IMG/VR virus record: IMGVR_UViG_3300038701_001323
Location: 1 to 26,362 of that record
Length of the DNA stretch: 26,362 nt
Strand: one strand, 5' to 3'
Origin: a virus
Of the stretch, positions 14,113-22,165 are shown piece by piece (within the stretch, counting starts at the first letter, position 1; the number at the start of each line of letters is the position of its first letter). The notes under the pieces are model-generated. The model did not search any database. It was not told the DNA's origin and saw only the letters and a program-made list of their open reading frames with translations. The translations under genes and the position numbers were made by a program.

Positions 14113-14682
14113 ATGAGTCTCAAGAGCAGCCAGATCAGTCGCTTCCCGTCGCAGCGTGACGGCCACACCCAGTACCCGAGCCTCGAAGCCGGTGCGTCCG
14201 GCATCGACATCGTCCCCATGCAGGTCGTCAAGGCCCGCGTCAAGCTCGAAGACATCGAGCTGACGGTCGCCGCGTCGGACGACTTCGGCAGCGTCAAGCT
14301 CTGCACGCTTCCCGACACGAACCTCTACATCATGGGGATGGAGGTCAACCTCGCAGTCGTCAAGGCCGGAACCACGAACGGCATCGTCGCCGCCACCGAC
14401 CTCGACTTCGGCATCGGCAGCGCCGCTGCCAGTGCGAGCACCCTCGCCACGACCATGATCGACTACCTGGAAAAGTCGGATGTCAACGACGACGCCCTGG
14501 CTGTGAGCTATCAGGCCCACACGCAGGGCCAGAGCACCGCGTCGTTCCCGAAGAAGGTCGCCGACGCGGCCGACAACGAGCTGTATCTGAACCTCGCATG
14601 CGCCATCACAGCCGACGACTCAGTGACGCTCAACGGCTGGGTCGACATCTTCTACGTCGATCTCGGCAACGAGATCAGCTGA
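14113..14682 (+). CDS. Probable virion structural protein (189 aa)
   Basis: A 189-residue protein with a beta-rich, Ala/Thr/Asp-rich composition. The C-terminus (LYLNLACAITADDSVTLNGWVDIFYVDLG) alternates hydrophobic residues as in jelly-roll or fibre-tip domains of phage surface proteins. A strong AGGAGGAG lies just before ATG 14113, suggesting high expression. It lies between head-closure and minor head genes. The function could be decoration or a head fibre; no named family is recognised. Confidence 0.65.
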   Translation: MSLKSSQISRFPSQRDGHTQYPSLEAGASGIDIVPMQVVKARVKLEDIELTVAASDDFGSVKLCTLPDTNLYIMGMEVNLAVVKAGTTNGIVAATDLDFGIGSAAASASTLATTMIDYLEKSDVNDDALAVSYQAHTQGQSTASFPKKVADAADNELYLNLACAITADDSVTLNGWVDIFYVDLGNEIS

Positions 14683-14685
14683 CCG

Positions 14686-15669
14686 ATGGTCGTCACCCTC
14701 GACAAGATCCTCGATGCGCAGGAGCCTGTGCTCGCCTCGGCATTCGCGACGATGGTTCGCCAGATCCGGGACAGGTACACGCTCGGCCAGATCGAGAGCT
14801 TTCTTGCAGCGGGTCGAGTGGAGCAAGCGCTGGAGACGGCGCTTCGCTTCGCTCCCCGTATAGGGGACGCCTACATCGAGAGCTACATCTCGGCGGGGCA
14901 GGACGTAGCCCGCCAGATCAACATCGAGCTGCCCAAGATCGAGGTGCGGTTCGACATCGTCAACCAGCGCGCAGTGAACGAGATGCAGCGCAACCGGCTT
15001 CGGCTGGTCCAGGAGTTCACGAACGAGCAGCGCATGGCCACGAGGCAGGCGCTGACCCGCGGCGTCCGTCAGGGGCTGAACCCGCGCGAGCAGGCAAGGG
15101 CATTCCGTGACTCCATCGGGCTCACGAGGCGCCAGGAGCAGTCCGTGGCGAACTACCGCCGCATGCTCGAACAGAACGACCGCGACGCGCTCAGGCGCGC
15201 TCTGCGCGACAAGAGATACGATCGCTCCGTCCAGTCCGCCATCGACAGCGGCCGACGCCTGCCCCAGGGTAGGATCGACAGGATGGTCGAGCGATACCGC
15301 GAGAGGATGGTGAAGTACCGGAGCGAGGTCATCGCCCGGACGGAGGCGCTCCGCTCTGTGCATCAGGGCAGTGAGCAGATGTTCGATCAGGCGATCGAAG
15401 GCGGACAGCTCCAGTCCGACCAGCTTCAGCGGGAGTGGAACACTGCGCTCGACGAGCGCGTGCGAGGTAGCCACGCGGCGATGCACGGCCAAGTGCAGCC
15501 GATGGGCGTCCCGTTCCTCTCGGGCCTGGGCAATCAGCTCATGTACCCGGGAGATCCGAGCGCCCCTCCGGAGGACACCATCCAGTGCCGCTGCTCAGTC
15601 GGGACAAGAGTCACCGACGCTGCGGCCATCACCGACGCAGACATTGGCATCGAAGTCATCGGCATCTAA
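14686..15669 (+). CDS. Minor head protein, Mu gpF / SPP1 gp7-like
   Basis: A 327-residue protein with a long helical N-terminus, then the Mu F-like head-morphogenesis domain: IARTEA at 216-221, TALDERVRGSHAAMHGQ from residue 253, and the terminal Cys pair QCRC (Cys301, Cys303). In this family the Arg-Thr-Glu and Asp-x-Arg-x-x-His motifs and the C-rich end are diagnostic. Relatives sit inside the procapsid near the portal and help assembly or DNA ejection. Start 14686 is 3 bases after the upstream stop, with weak Shine-Dalgarno, so translational coupling is likely. Confidence 0.85.
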   Translation: MVVTLDKILDAQEPVLASAFATMVRQIRDRYTLGQIESFLAAGRVEQALETALRFAPRIGDAYIESYISAGQDVARQINIELPKIEVRFDIVNQRAVNEMQRNRLRLVQEFTNEQRMATRQALTRGVRQGLNPREQARAFRDSIGLTRRQEQSVANYRRMLEQNDRDALRRALRDKRYDRSVQSAIDSGRRLPQGRIDRMVERYRERMVKYRSEVIARTEALRSVHQGSEQMFDQAIEGGQLQSDQLQREWNTALDERVRGSHAAMHGQVQPMGVPFLSGLGNQLMYPGDPSAPPEDTIQCRCSVGTRVTDAAAITDADIGIEVIGI

Positions 15670-15684
15670 GAGAGGCACAGAACC

Positions 15685-16143
15685 ATGAGCAAGAAGAGGA
15701 ACGGCAAGATCATCATCGAGGATCTGTACCTCGACGACGACACGAGCATCGAGGACTACGTCGCAGCCAACGGCGGCGGCATCCCGGACTACTCGACGGA
15801 CGAGCAGGACACAGGCGCAGTCTGGGTCGACGGCACCACGCCGATCTACCAGAAGACGATCAACGTCGGCGACCTGACGGGTGGCAGTTCCAAGGATGTG
15901 GCGCACGGCATCACTGGCCTCGCGCGGGTCGTCGGGATCGAGGGCGGCATGGAAGATGGGCAGGCGGGCGCCAGTCAGGTGTTCTACCCCCTGCCCTTCG
16001 CGAGCCCCAGCGCCAACATCAGCGTGCAGATCCAGCTCACCGCCACGCAGATCAAGGTGTTCGCCGGGTCGTACTGGAACCGTGCAGGCGGCGGCACCGA
16101 GCTGAACTCGGCGTACGTCACGGTCAGGTATCTGAAGAGCTGA
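15685..16143 (+). CDS. Tail- or head-fibre-like structural protein (152 aa)
   Basis: The segment STDEQDTGAVWVDGTTPIYQKTI (residues 37-59 approximately) is the pattern found at the start of many phage tail-spike or fibre C-terminal domains (typically GxWIDGKPIYxKTI), followed by beta-strand sequence and an end, AYVTVRYLKS, also usual for them. At 152 residues it holds little more than this domain plus an N-terminal linker that could dock it to the virion. Being in the head operon, it may be a capsid-attached fibre. A clear intrinsic terminator follows at 16158. Confidence 0.65.
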   Translation: MSKKRNGKIIIEDLYLDDDTSIEDYVAANGGGIPDYSTDEQDTGAVWVDGTTPIYQKTINVGDLTGGSSKDVAHGITGLARVVGIEGGMEDGQAGASQVFYPLPFASPSANISVQIQLTATQIKVFAGSYWNRAGGGTELNSAYVTVRYLKS

Positions 16144-16157
16144 TAGGACCGTCCTAG

Positions 16158-16185
16158 TCCTAGATGTAACAATCTAGGATTTTTT
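16158..16185 (+). terminator. Intrinsic terminator after first head-gene block
   Basis: TCCTAGAT (16158-16165) pairs perfectly with ATCTAGGA (16172-16179) around GTAACA, followed directly by six T (16180-16185). This is the best-formed intrinsic terminator in the window. It overlaps the conserved late leader, so protease-capsid transcription may begin or be regulated here. Confidence 0.8.
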
Positions 16186-16232
16186 GAGAAAGGATGGAAC
16201 CTCACCACGCCGTCGGCGTAGGAGAACAAGCT
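16163..16232 (+). promoter_or_regulatory. Conserved late leader, copy 2, before prohead protease
   Basis: This repeats the 7895-7965 leader: GATGTAACAATC at 16163-16174, T run, GGAACCTCACC at 16196-16206, GCGTAGGAG at 16216-16224. A hairpin ACGCC (16207-16211) / GGCGT (16215-16219) sits just before the Shine-Dalgarno AGGAG, 8 bases from ATG 16233. In this copy the first block is also the loop and 3' arm of the terminator stem, unlike copy 1. Confidence 0.65.
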
Positions 16233-16655
16233 ATGGCAGGAACAAACAAGCCCGGAGCGCTGAAGATCGAGAGGAAGTGCGACCTGCTGAAGGTCGACGA
16301 ATCCCTCGGCATCGTCTTCGGATTCGCGCTGGTATCGAAGGTTCAGGGCGAACGCTACTTCGATTCGCAGGGCGACCACATCCCAGAGGACTCCCTCATG
16401 AGGGCGAGCCTCGACTTCGCGGAGAACAGCCGTATCTCGAAGGAGATGCATCGCAAAGACAGCGAGGAAGGCTCCGTCCTCTTCATCTTCCCGATGACGA
16501 CAGAGGTGGCCAAGTCCCTCGGCATCGAGACGATGATGACCGGACTCCTGATCGGCATGAAGCCGCCGAAGGACGTCTTCGAGAAGTTCAAGGACGGCAC
16601 CTACTCTGGCTTCAGCATCGGCGGCGAGTACGTCGAGTCGGAGGAAGTGGAATGA
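16233..16655 (+). CDS. Prohead protease, XkdF-type
   Basis: A 140-residue protein beginning MAGTNKPGALKIERKCDLLK. Motifs VFGFALVS (28-35), RYFDSQGDHIPEDSL (41-55), EMHRKD (71-76, candidate catalytic His73) and the end TYSGFSIGGEYV (123-134, candidate catalytic Ser) match phage-like element PBSX XkdF serine proteases, which trim scaffold and capsid in the procapsid. An in-frame ATG at 16194 exists, but 16233 is chosen for its AGGAG at 16220-16224. The usual XkdF C-terminal segment (LDEISAVDFPAQQ) is not in this frame: it begins the next gene, which overlaps by 4 bases (ATGA). Confidence 0.82.
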   Translation: MAGTNKPGALKIERKCDLLKVDESLGIVFGFALVSKVQGERYFDSQGDHIPEDSLMRASLDFAENSRISKEMHRKDSEEGSVLFIFPMTTEVAKSLGIETMMTGLLIGMKPPKDVFEKFKDGTYSGFSIGGEYVESEEVE

Positions 16656-17548
16656 TCGACAAGGATGGCAAGAAGATCAAGCTGGTTCTCAAGGAGTTCA
16701 GGCTCGACGAGATCAGCGCAGTCGATTTCCCCGCTCAGCAGCCCGCCAAGGCGGTGCTCATGAAGCGGCACGAGCCGGAAGACACGCCCGATCTGGGCAA
16801 GAAGGAATCCGACGAGCAAGCGCCCGCAAGCTCTGAGGAAAACCCGAACGCGGGCAACGTTCAGAAAGCAGGAGATGATCCGATGAACGAGGACGAGAAG
16901 AAGCAGCTCGATGAGCTGGCGAAGAAGCTCGCGAAGGCCGAGGCCGTTCTGGCCCTGTCGACCGAGCAGCGGGCGCACTACGATGGGCTCGCCGAAGACG
17001 AGCAGGAAGCCTTCCTGGGCAAGGGTGCCGAGGATCGCGACAAGGTCGTCAAGGCCGCTCTGGCCAAGAAGGCGGAAGCCGAGACGGTCGAGTATACCGA
17101 CATGGAAGGGAACAAGTTCCTGAAGTCGGATGACCCGCGTCTCATCGCCATGGCGAAGAGGGCGGACGAGGAGCGCAAGGCGCGTCTGGAAGCGGAGGGT
17201 CTCCGCAAGGCCGACGAGCTGAAGAAGCGCGCCTCGGAACTCAAGCACCTGCCGGGCGAGGAGTCGACGAAGGTCGCGCTGCTCAAGGCGCTGGACACGC
17301 TGGAAGGCGAGGAGCACGACAAGGCCCTCGAAATCCTGAAGGCGCACGACGGCGGCCTCGGCGAGGCGTTCGAGAAGAAGGGCACGACGGCCGGGAAGGA
17401 AGAGAGCGGCGACGCGGCGACGCGCTTCGACGAACTCGTCAAGAAGGCCAAGGAAGAGGACAAGACCCTGAGCGAGGCCAAGGCCATCGTCAAGGTCATG
17501 GACACCGAAGAGGGCATGCGTCTGCATGCCGAAATGAACGGCCGCTGA
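16652..17548 (+). CDS. Scaffold-like protein with XkdF C-terminal segment (298 aa)
   Basis: Start 16652 overlaps the protease stop as ATGA. Residues 8-36 (KEFRLDEISAVDFPAQQPAKAV) resemble the tail of XkdF-type proteases, including the VDxPAQ motif. The remainder, from about residue 78, is charged, Lys/Glu/Ala-rich coiled coil (EDEKKQLDELAKKLAKAEAVL and onward), typical of capsid scaffolds that fill the procapsid and are then cleaved. An internal ATG at 16883, preceded by AGGAGAT, could produce scaffold alone. It sits directly upstream of the decoration and capsid genes, as scaffolds do. The function is inferred from position, composition and the protease link. Confidence 0.7.
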   Translation: MIDKDGKKIKLVLKEFRLDEISAVDFPAQQPAKAVLMKRHEPEDTPDLGKKESDEQAPASSEENPNAGNVQKAGDDPMNEDEKKQLDELAKKLAKAEAVLALSTEQRAHYDGLAEDEQEAFLGKGAEDRDKVVKAALAKKAEAETVEYTDMEGNKFLKSDDPRLIAMAKRADEERKARLEAEGLRKADELKKRASELKHLPGEESTKVALLKALDTLEGEEHDKALEILKAHDGGLGEAFEKKGTTAGKEESGDAATRFDELVKKAKEEDKTLSEAKAIVKVMDTEEGMRLHAEMNGR

Positions 17549-17566
17549 GCCGAAGGAGAAAGCAAG

Positions 17567-17944
17567 ATGGCAGTCTACGATGGCGCACAGACCATCACGG
17601 TCATTGCTGGCGACGCGGTTCCGATCTACCGTTTCGTGCAGCTTCAGACCGATGGCAAGTTCGATCCGGTCGGCGTGGCCCAGGCCCGCGCCGACGGTCT
17701 CTCCGCGGGCGCAGCCGCCGCGGACACCGACGACTTCCCCATGGTGATCCCCAATGGCGCTCGCGTCAAGGTGGAAGCCGGTGCGTCGGTCACGGTGGGT
17801 GCCCAGGTCGCGAGCGACAACGCCGGTAAGGCGATCGCGCACGTCGACACGGCGGGCAACTACATTCTCGGCGTCGCTCTCACCGCTGGCGGTGCGGGTG
17901 ACATCATCGAAATCCTCTTCAGCGTCCACCAGGACGGCGCCTGA
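17567..17944 (+). CDS. Capsid decoration / cement protein (putative)
   Basis: A 125-residue Gly/Ala/Val-rich beta protein (ITVIAGDAVPIYRFVQL, then VEAGASVTVGAQVASDNAGKA and YILGVALTAGGAGDIIEILF). Length, composition and position immediately before the major capsid gene match DUF2190-like decoration proteins that stabilise the shell. GAAGGAG about 7-10 bases before ATG 17567 gives good translation. It could also be a head fibre base; the decoration role is the likelier. Confidence 0.7.
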   Translation: MAVYDGAQTITVIAGDAVPIYRFVQLQTDGKFDPVGVAQARADGLSAGAAAADTDDFPMVIPNGARVKVEAGASVTVGAQVASDNAGKAIAHVDTAGNYILGVALTAGGAGDIIEILFSVHQDGA

Positions 17945-17965
17945 TCCTAGGCGAAAGGAGATAGC

Positions 17966-18958
17966 ATGGCTTACCAAGAGCCGGGCCGGAGCGACGTCCA
18001 TGTGGATCGTCCGCTGACTGGCGTTTCTCTCGCGTTCATGCAGGACGCAGAGATGTTCGTGGCCCCCAGGGCCTTCCCCATGATCCCCGTCGAATCCAAG
18101 AGCGACGAGTACTTCGTCTACGACCGGACCTACTGGTTCCGGGACGAGATGGCGAAGCGCGCTCCGGGCACGGAATCCGCAGGCATGACCTACGGGCTCG
18201 ACACGGCCAGCTACAGCTGCGCGGTGTGGGCGCTCCACAAGGACATCGCCGACCAGATCCGTGAGAACGCGGACCCCGCCGTGAACCTCGATCGCGAAGC
18301 CGCCGAGATCCTCGCCCAGAAGGCGATGATCCGCATGGAGCGCGACTGGGCCTCGCAGTTCATGACCACGTCGGCATGGACCCTCGACCAGACGGGTGTC
18401 GACTCGGCCACGCCGGGCGCCAACCAGTTCGGTCGCTTCGATCGCGCCGACTCCGAGCCGATCGAGACGATCCGCGCGGGTCGCCGGATCGTGCAGCTCC
18501 GCACGGGCAAGAAGCCCAACGTGCTCGTCCTCGGCCCCGAGGTCTACGACGCGCTTCTCGACCACCCCGACATCGTCGGGCGCCTCGACCGCGGCCAGAC
18601 GAGCGGCCCCGCGGTGGTGATGAAGGACGCGCTCGCCGCGCTCTTCGAGCTGGACGAGATCCTCGTCATGGAAGGCATCTACACCACCTCCGACGAGGGC
18701 GCGGCCACGGCCACCTTCGGCGCGATCGGTGGCAAGTCGATGCTCCTGCTCTACCGTCCGCCCGCACCGGGCCTGCTCACGGCCGCGGCCGGGTACGGCT
18801 TCTCGTGGAGCGGCATGGGCGGCATGATGGGCGGCCAGCGCATCAAGCGCATGCGCGACGAGCTGCGGGCGAGCGATCGCCTGGAGATCGAGGCTTCCTG
18901 GGACTTCAAGCAGGTCGCAGCCGACCTCGGCCTGTTCTTCGCCACGGCGGTCAACTGA
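17966..18958 (+). CDS. Major capsid protein
   Basis: A 330-residue protein beginning MAYQEPGRSDVHVDRPLTGV, with GAAAGGAGAT before ATG 17966. The order VAPRAFPMIPVESKSDEYFVYDR, then DIADQIRENADPAVNLDREAAEILAQKAMIRMERDWA (the long spine helix), NVLVLGPEVYDALLDHPDI (A-domain) and SDRLEIEASWDFKQVAADLGLFF at the C-terminus is that of HK97-fold capsid proteins in the group following XkdF-type proteases. The gene follows decoration and scaffold genes, and a stable hairpin follows it, fitting high expression. No N-terminal delta domain is visible; the scaffold is encoded separately. Confidence 0.88.
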   Translation: MAYQEPGRSDVHVDRPLTGVSLAFMQDAEMFVAPRAFPMIPVESKSDEYFVYDRTYWFRDEMAKRAPGTESAGMTYGLDTASYSCAVWALHKDIADQIRENADPAVNLDREAAEILAQKAMIRMERDWASQFMTTSAWTLDQTGVDSATPGANQFGRFDRADSEPIETIRAGRRIVQLRTGKKPNVLVLGPEVYDALLDHPDIVGRLDRGQTSGPAVVMKDALAALFELDEILVMEGIYTTSDEGAATATFGAIGGKSMLLLYRPPAPGLLTAAAGYGFSWSGMGGMMGGQRIKRMRDELRASDRLEIEASWDFKQVAADLGLFFATAVN

Positions 18959-18967
18959 CCGACCTAG

Positions 18968-18992
18968 CCCCGCGCCTGTGACGGGCGCGGGG
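18968..18992 (+). terminator. Strong hairpin after major capsid gene
   Basis: CCCCGCGCC (18968-18976) pairs perfectly with GGCGCGGGG (18984-18992) around TGTGACG. There is no T run, so it may protect the 3' end of capsid mRNA or partly terminate, lowering tail-gene expression. Confidence 0.5.
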
Positions 18993-19017
18993 CGAGACCA
19001 CCACCCGGGAGAGAACA

Positions 19018-19335
19018 ATGACGAAAGTCAGGAACTGGAAGGAGAGATTCGACCTGGAGGCGGAGTTCGTCTTCACGAAGAGTCTCCGCTACGGCGACGG
19101 ATACGTCTACCCCGGCGATCGCGTCCCCAAAGAAGAGATCAAGGCTCACAGGCTGCGTGTGTGGTGGAACGGCGGTTTCATCTCTCGGGCAGACTCGGCC
19201 ACCGCGCCGAAGCGCGAAGAAATCCGTGTCGAGCAGAGGGGGGCGTGGTATCGCCTGACCTTCCCAGACGGCACACAGAAGAACATCCGCAAGTCGCAAC
19301 TCAAGGAGTACGGGCTCGATGGCACTCAACAGTAA
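19018..19335 (+). CDS. Hypothetical protein between capsid and tail genes (105 aa)
   Basis: A 105-residue basic protein starting MTKVRNWKERFDLEAEFVFT. The second half has a short beta motif (EEIRVEQRGAWYRLTFPDGTQKNIRKSQL) resembling a small SH3-like or KOW-like fold. GGGAGAG precedes ATG 19018. It overlaps the next reading frame by 17 bases. Its slot after the capsid gene is where some phages encode head-tail connector proteins, but no specific family is recognised. Confidence 0.65.
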   Translation: MTKVRNWKERFDLEAEFVFTKSLRYGDGYVYPGDRVPKEEIKAHRLRVWWNGGFISRADSATAPKREEIRVEQRGAWYRLTFPDGTQKNIRKSQLKEYGLDGTQQ

Positions 19336-19702
19336 GCAGTACGGCTCGCTTCATCTCCGCAGGGAGCACGAGAGCGACATCACAGCGCTGACGGCTGGCG
19401 CCGCGACCATCGAGATCGAGGTCGACGCCAACTACCGTCACTGGTTCATGGCAGTCGAGTAATACTCGGACGCCGACGGCACGGTCGCAGTCCCCACCTC
19501 GGGCACGGCGACATTCACGGTCAAGACCGCGGCCCTCCGCACGGTCGAGCAGGAGCCGACGGACAACGTCGTGAACCTCGCGACGGCCAACGTCGAGGTG
19601 AACGCCAGCGGCAACGTGAACACCGTCAAGGTGGTTCTCGACAGCATCGCTGGCGGCTCTACGACGCACGCCCGTCTGCGTGTCATCGGCAACGTGAGCT
19701 GA
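19319..19702 (+). pseudogene. 127-codon structural-type frame interrupted by in-frame TAA
   Basis: From ATG 19319 (AAGGAG at 19303-19308) the frame encodes 47 residues, beginning MALNSKQYGSLHLRREHESD and ending HWFMAVE, then TAA at 19460-19462. It continues in the same frame for 79 sense codons (YSDADGTVAVPTSGT onward, ending VIGNVS) to TGA at 19700-19702. The second part has no ATG, keeps the codon use of the neighbours and ends 9 bases before the next gene, so both parts look like one gene. A CAA to TAA change would explain it (VEQYSDADG). Alternatives are stop readthrough or a sequence error. TAA ends several other genes here, so general reassignment is unlikely. Probably a small virion protein. 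Confidence 0.7.
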
Positions 19703-19711
19703 GGGGGAAGC

Positions 19712-21019
19712 ATGGCACTCGATCCTGTCTATGGTCCGAACCCGCTGAGGGGACTTCATTCGTTCCCTGGAGGAATCCCGGCCATCGGGATCGGTGACAC
19801 CCCCAACCTGGGAGCATTCTCCCGCCTTCGCGTCGCGAATCCTGCCGTTCTCTTCGAGAGCACGTCGCAGTATTCCGACGACACCGAAGTCAACATGTAC
19901 CACAAGGTGACGGGCGCCGCCAGCTCAACCCACCTCCCGAACGAATCTGCAACACAGCTTTCAGTCACGACCGCTAGCGGGGACGACCTCATCCGTCAGT
20001 CCCGCGACTACATCCCCTACCAGCCGGGAAAGTCCCAGCTCGCACTCATCACCTTCGCTCTTGGCGCGACCCAGACGAGCACGGTGAAGCGCGTTGGGCT
20101 TTTCGACGACGAGAACGGCTTCTTCCTGGAGGTCAGCGGAACGGACGTCGCGGTCGTTCGGCGCTCATATGATACCGGCTCGGTAGTCAATACGAGTGTC
20201 GCTCAGGCGAGCTGGAACCTTGACCCAATGGACGGGACTGGCCCCAGCGGGATAACGCTCGACCACGAAAAGGCCCAGATCCTCGTGCTCGATGCACAGT
20301 GGCTGGGCGTGGGTCGCGTCCGCATGGGATTCGACATTGACGGGCTCATCGTCTACGTGCATGAGTTCCTGCATGCGAACATCATCACGACCACCTACAC
20401 GACGACGCTTTCGCTCCCGGTTCGGTGGCAGATCACAACGACGGACACGAACGCCAGCGCAGACAGCATGAAGGCCATCTGCGCGTGCGTCATCAGCGAG
20501 GGCGGACGTGACACCGCGACTGCTCGCCCCCTCTCGGTGGCTGGCGGAACCCAGACGGTGACGAGCAGCAACTTCGAGGCCCTTATCGCCATTCGCCCCG
20601 CGGCGTTCTACTCGGGCTCGATCGTGATGCGCAGACGGGTCATCCTGGAAGGCTTCAAGATCCTGAACACCGGCTCCACCACCATCAACTACCTCCTGTC
20701 ATGGTGCGACGGGCTCGGCACCTGTTCCGTCACGGGCGGGACATGGGCGGCAAACGCCACGAGCGGTGCGGGCATCGAAGTGAACGGAACCGGAACGGCC
20801 ATGAGCTATGCGGACCTGCTGCGCCGCAATGTTGCGGTCGGATGGGTTCCCGGCAGCGGTGGGAACAACCCAGAGCCCATCTTCGACCTTTCCCAGGCCA
20901 CGCAGTACCCCCTAACGCTGGACATCGACGGCAACAACCCGAGCTTCCTTGTCCTCAGCGCGATCTCGCTGGGCGCGGACTCGGACTGCATCGGTTCCCT
21001 CAAGTACAGGGTGGAGTGA
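19712..21019 (+). CDS. Conserved virion structural protein (435 aa)
   Basis: The sequence follows a pattern seen in many phages: LGAFSRLRVANPAVLFES near residues 33-50, YQPGKSQLALITFALGA, VKRVGLFDDENGFFLEVSG, VVRRSYDTGS, SWNLDPMDGTGPSGITLD and WLGVGRVRMGFDIDGLIVYVHEF. Members are abundant large structural proteins, probably beta-rich surface or tail components, but their place in the virion is not settled. GGGGGAAGC precedes ATG 19712. No signal or membrane segment. The C-terminal third (from about residue 300) has repeated Thr/Gly/Asn beta sequence that could bind a partner or receptor. Confidence 0.75.
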   Translation: MALDPVYGPNPLRGLHSFPGGIPAIGIGDTPNLGAFSRLRVANPAVLFESTSQYSDDTEVNMYHKVTGAASSTHLPNESATQLSVTTASGDDLIRQSRDYIPYQPGKSQLALITFALGATQTSTVKRVGLFDDENGFFLEVSGTDVAVVRRSYDTGSVVNTSVAQASWNLDPMDGTGPSGITLDHEKAQILVLDAQWLGVGRVRMGFDIDGLIVYVHEFLHANIITTTYTTTLSLPVRWQITTTDTNASADSMKAICACVISEGGRDTATARPLSVAGGTQTVTSSNFEALIAIRPAAFYSGSIVMRRRVILEGFKILNTGSTTINYLLSWCDGLGTCSVTGGTWAANATSGAGIEVNGTGTAMSYADLLRRNVAVGWVPGSGGNNPEPIFDLSQATQYPLTLDIDGNNPSFLVLSAISLGADSDCIGSLKYRVE

Positions 21020-21020
21020 G

Positions 21021-21314
21021 ATGGTCAACGTCAACATCACAGCAACGATCGCAGTCGGCGCACGGGACGAGAACAACATCCTTGTCAAGACCGCGCCCGA
21101 CAGGACGTTCGTCCTCGTCGCGTCCATCTCGTTCGTCCCGAAGGACATGGACTTCCACTACGGCAGCACCGTGCTCACGCAGGTCGGTGCGCCCAGGGTG
21201 AACCTCGCGGACGGGTCGGTGACGGTGCAGCTCGAAGAGCACGTCGTGAATACGGCGCAGAAGCAGACGAACATCGCGAACCTGCTGCTAGGGCAGGGCT
21301 GGTCAGAGCAGTAA
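21021..21314 (+). CDS. Hypothetical virion-operon protein (97 aa)
   Basis: A 97-residue protein starting MVNVNITATIAVGARDENN; the frame is open upstream inside the previous gene, but ATG 21021 with GTGGAGTGAG before it, one base after the previous stop, is the natural start. Largely beta (RTFVLVASISFVPKDMDFHYG, then SVTVQLEEHVV). Position before tail-completion genes suggests a connector or minor structural protein. No recognised family. Confidence 0.65.
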   Translation: MVNVNITATIAVGARDENNILVKTAPDRTFVLVASISFVPKDMDFHYGSTVLTQVGAPRVNLADGSVTVQLEEHVVNTAQKQTNIANLLLGQGWSEQ

Positions 21315-21315
21315 G

Positions 21316-21744
21316 GTGGTCGGTCGTCGGGGATCACGGGCCTTCGTCATTGCGACAATCCGGGCTCAGGCAGAGCTGCTCATCAAGCAGATCGTCCTCG
21401 ACATCGTCGCCAACCTTCGTCGCGCGGCAAGCGAGGGTGGAAGCCCGGTCGACACCGGCTGGCTCCGCGCCAACTGGGTCGCCAGCATCGGCGAGCCGTT
21501 CGACGGAACAGTAGGAACAAGAGAGCAGGCCGAGCAAGGCAATGTGGACAACGCCCGCAGCGAGCAGTCGACGCAGGAGTTCTTCACCAACTACGGCCTG
21601 AACGACGGATCTGGGTACGTGTCGAACAACGTCCCGTACGTCCTGATCCGGAACGAAAGAGGCGGCAAGGTCGCCCAGAAGTTTTTCGTCCAGCGCGCCA
21701 TCAAGGAGGCGGTGGACAGGGCCCGAGGCAAGAGGTTCAGGTAG
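21316..21744 (+). CDS. HK97 gp10-like tail completion protein
   Basis: A 142-residue protein starting at GTG 21316, right after the previous TAA. The segment GGSPVDTGWLRANWVASIGEPFDG near residues 40-63 is the hallmark of HK97 gp10/lambda Z-like proteins, as are the closing NNVPYVLIRNERGG and VQRAIKEAVDRA. These join head and tail by acting at the proximal tail end. It is followed at once, without a gap, by the tail terminator gene at 21745, the usual order. GTG is the only start near the usual N-terminus. Confidence 0.82.
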   Translation: MVGRRGSRAFVIATIRAQAELLIKQIVLDIVANLRRAASEGGSPVDTGWLRANWVASIGEPFDGTVGTREQAEQGNVDNARSEQSTQEFFTNYGLNDGSGYVSNNVPYVLIRNERGGKVAQKFFVQRAIKEAVDRARGKRFR

Positions 21745-22155
21745 ATGGTATCCACCGCAGACGCAGTCGCCGCCATCTACGACAAGTTCGTCACCGCTTG
21801 GGGCGCCACGACAGACATCGCTGCCGACTCGCAGCATTTCAACCCGCCGTCGAACGATGAGTTCGTGCGGCTCGCAGTGCGGCACACCACGTCCAACCAG
21901 GAGTCCCTTGGTGGCGTCGGCAACCGCAAGTACGACAGGCAGGGCTTTGTGATCGTCCAGATCTTCACTCCGCTCAACGTGGGCGTGAAGACTGCGCTGA
22001 CCCTGGCCGACACGGCCAGGGGGATCTTCGAGGGAACTCGAATCCCAGCGCTGGACATCAGATTCAACGACACCCAGATCCAGGAGCTGGGCCCGCTCGA
22101 CGGCTGGTTCCAGGTAAACGTCCAGACGGAGTTCGCATACTCCGAAACGAAGTAG
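21745..22155 (+). CDS. Tail terminator protein (gpU-like)
   Basis: A 136-residue protein beginning MVSTADAVAAIYDKFVTAWG. The order YDRQGFVIVQIFTPLNVGVKTALTLADTARGIFEG then IQELGPLDGWFQVNVQTEFAYSE is characteristic of the phage tail-terminator family, which caps the growing tube and sets its length with the tape measure. Start codon ATG follows the TAG of the gp10-like gene directly; RGKRFR codons with AGGTAG supply some Shine-Dalgarno-like purines. Length is normal for the family. Confidence 0.82.
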   Translation: MVSTADAVAAIYDKFVTAWGATTDIAADSQHFNPPSNDEFVRLAVRHTTSNQESLGGVGNRKYDRQGFVIVQIFTPLNVGVKTALTLADTARGIFEGTRIPALDIRFNDTQIQELGPLDGWFQVNVQTEFAYSETK

Positions 22156-22165
22156 GAGAAGAAGA

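Noticed and set aside
16194-16232. Upstream ATG for the prohead protease
   Set aside because: It lies inside the conserved leader and before the Shine-Dalgarno AGGAG that serves ATG 16233.
16601-19018. Very long minus-strand frame (805 codons) opposite the capsid genes; similar long frames opposite the tail tube (22064-24412)
   Set aside because: They mirror GC-rich third-position use of well-identified plus-strand genes and translate to His/Arg/Val-rich sequence without domains.
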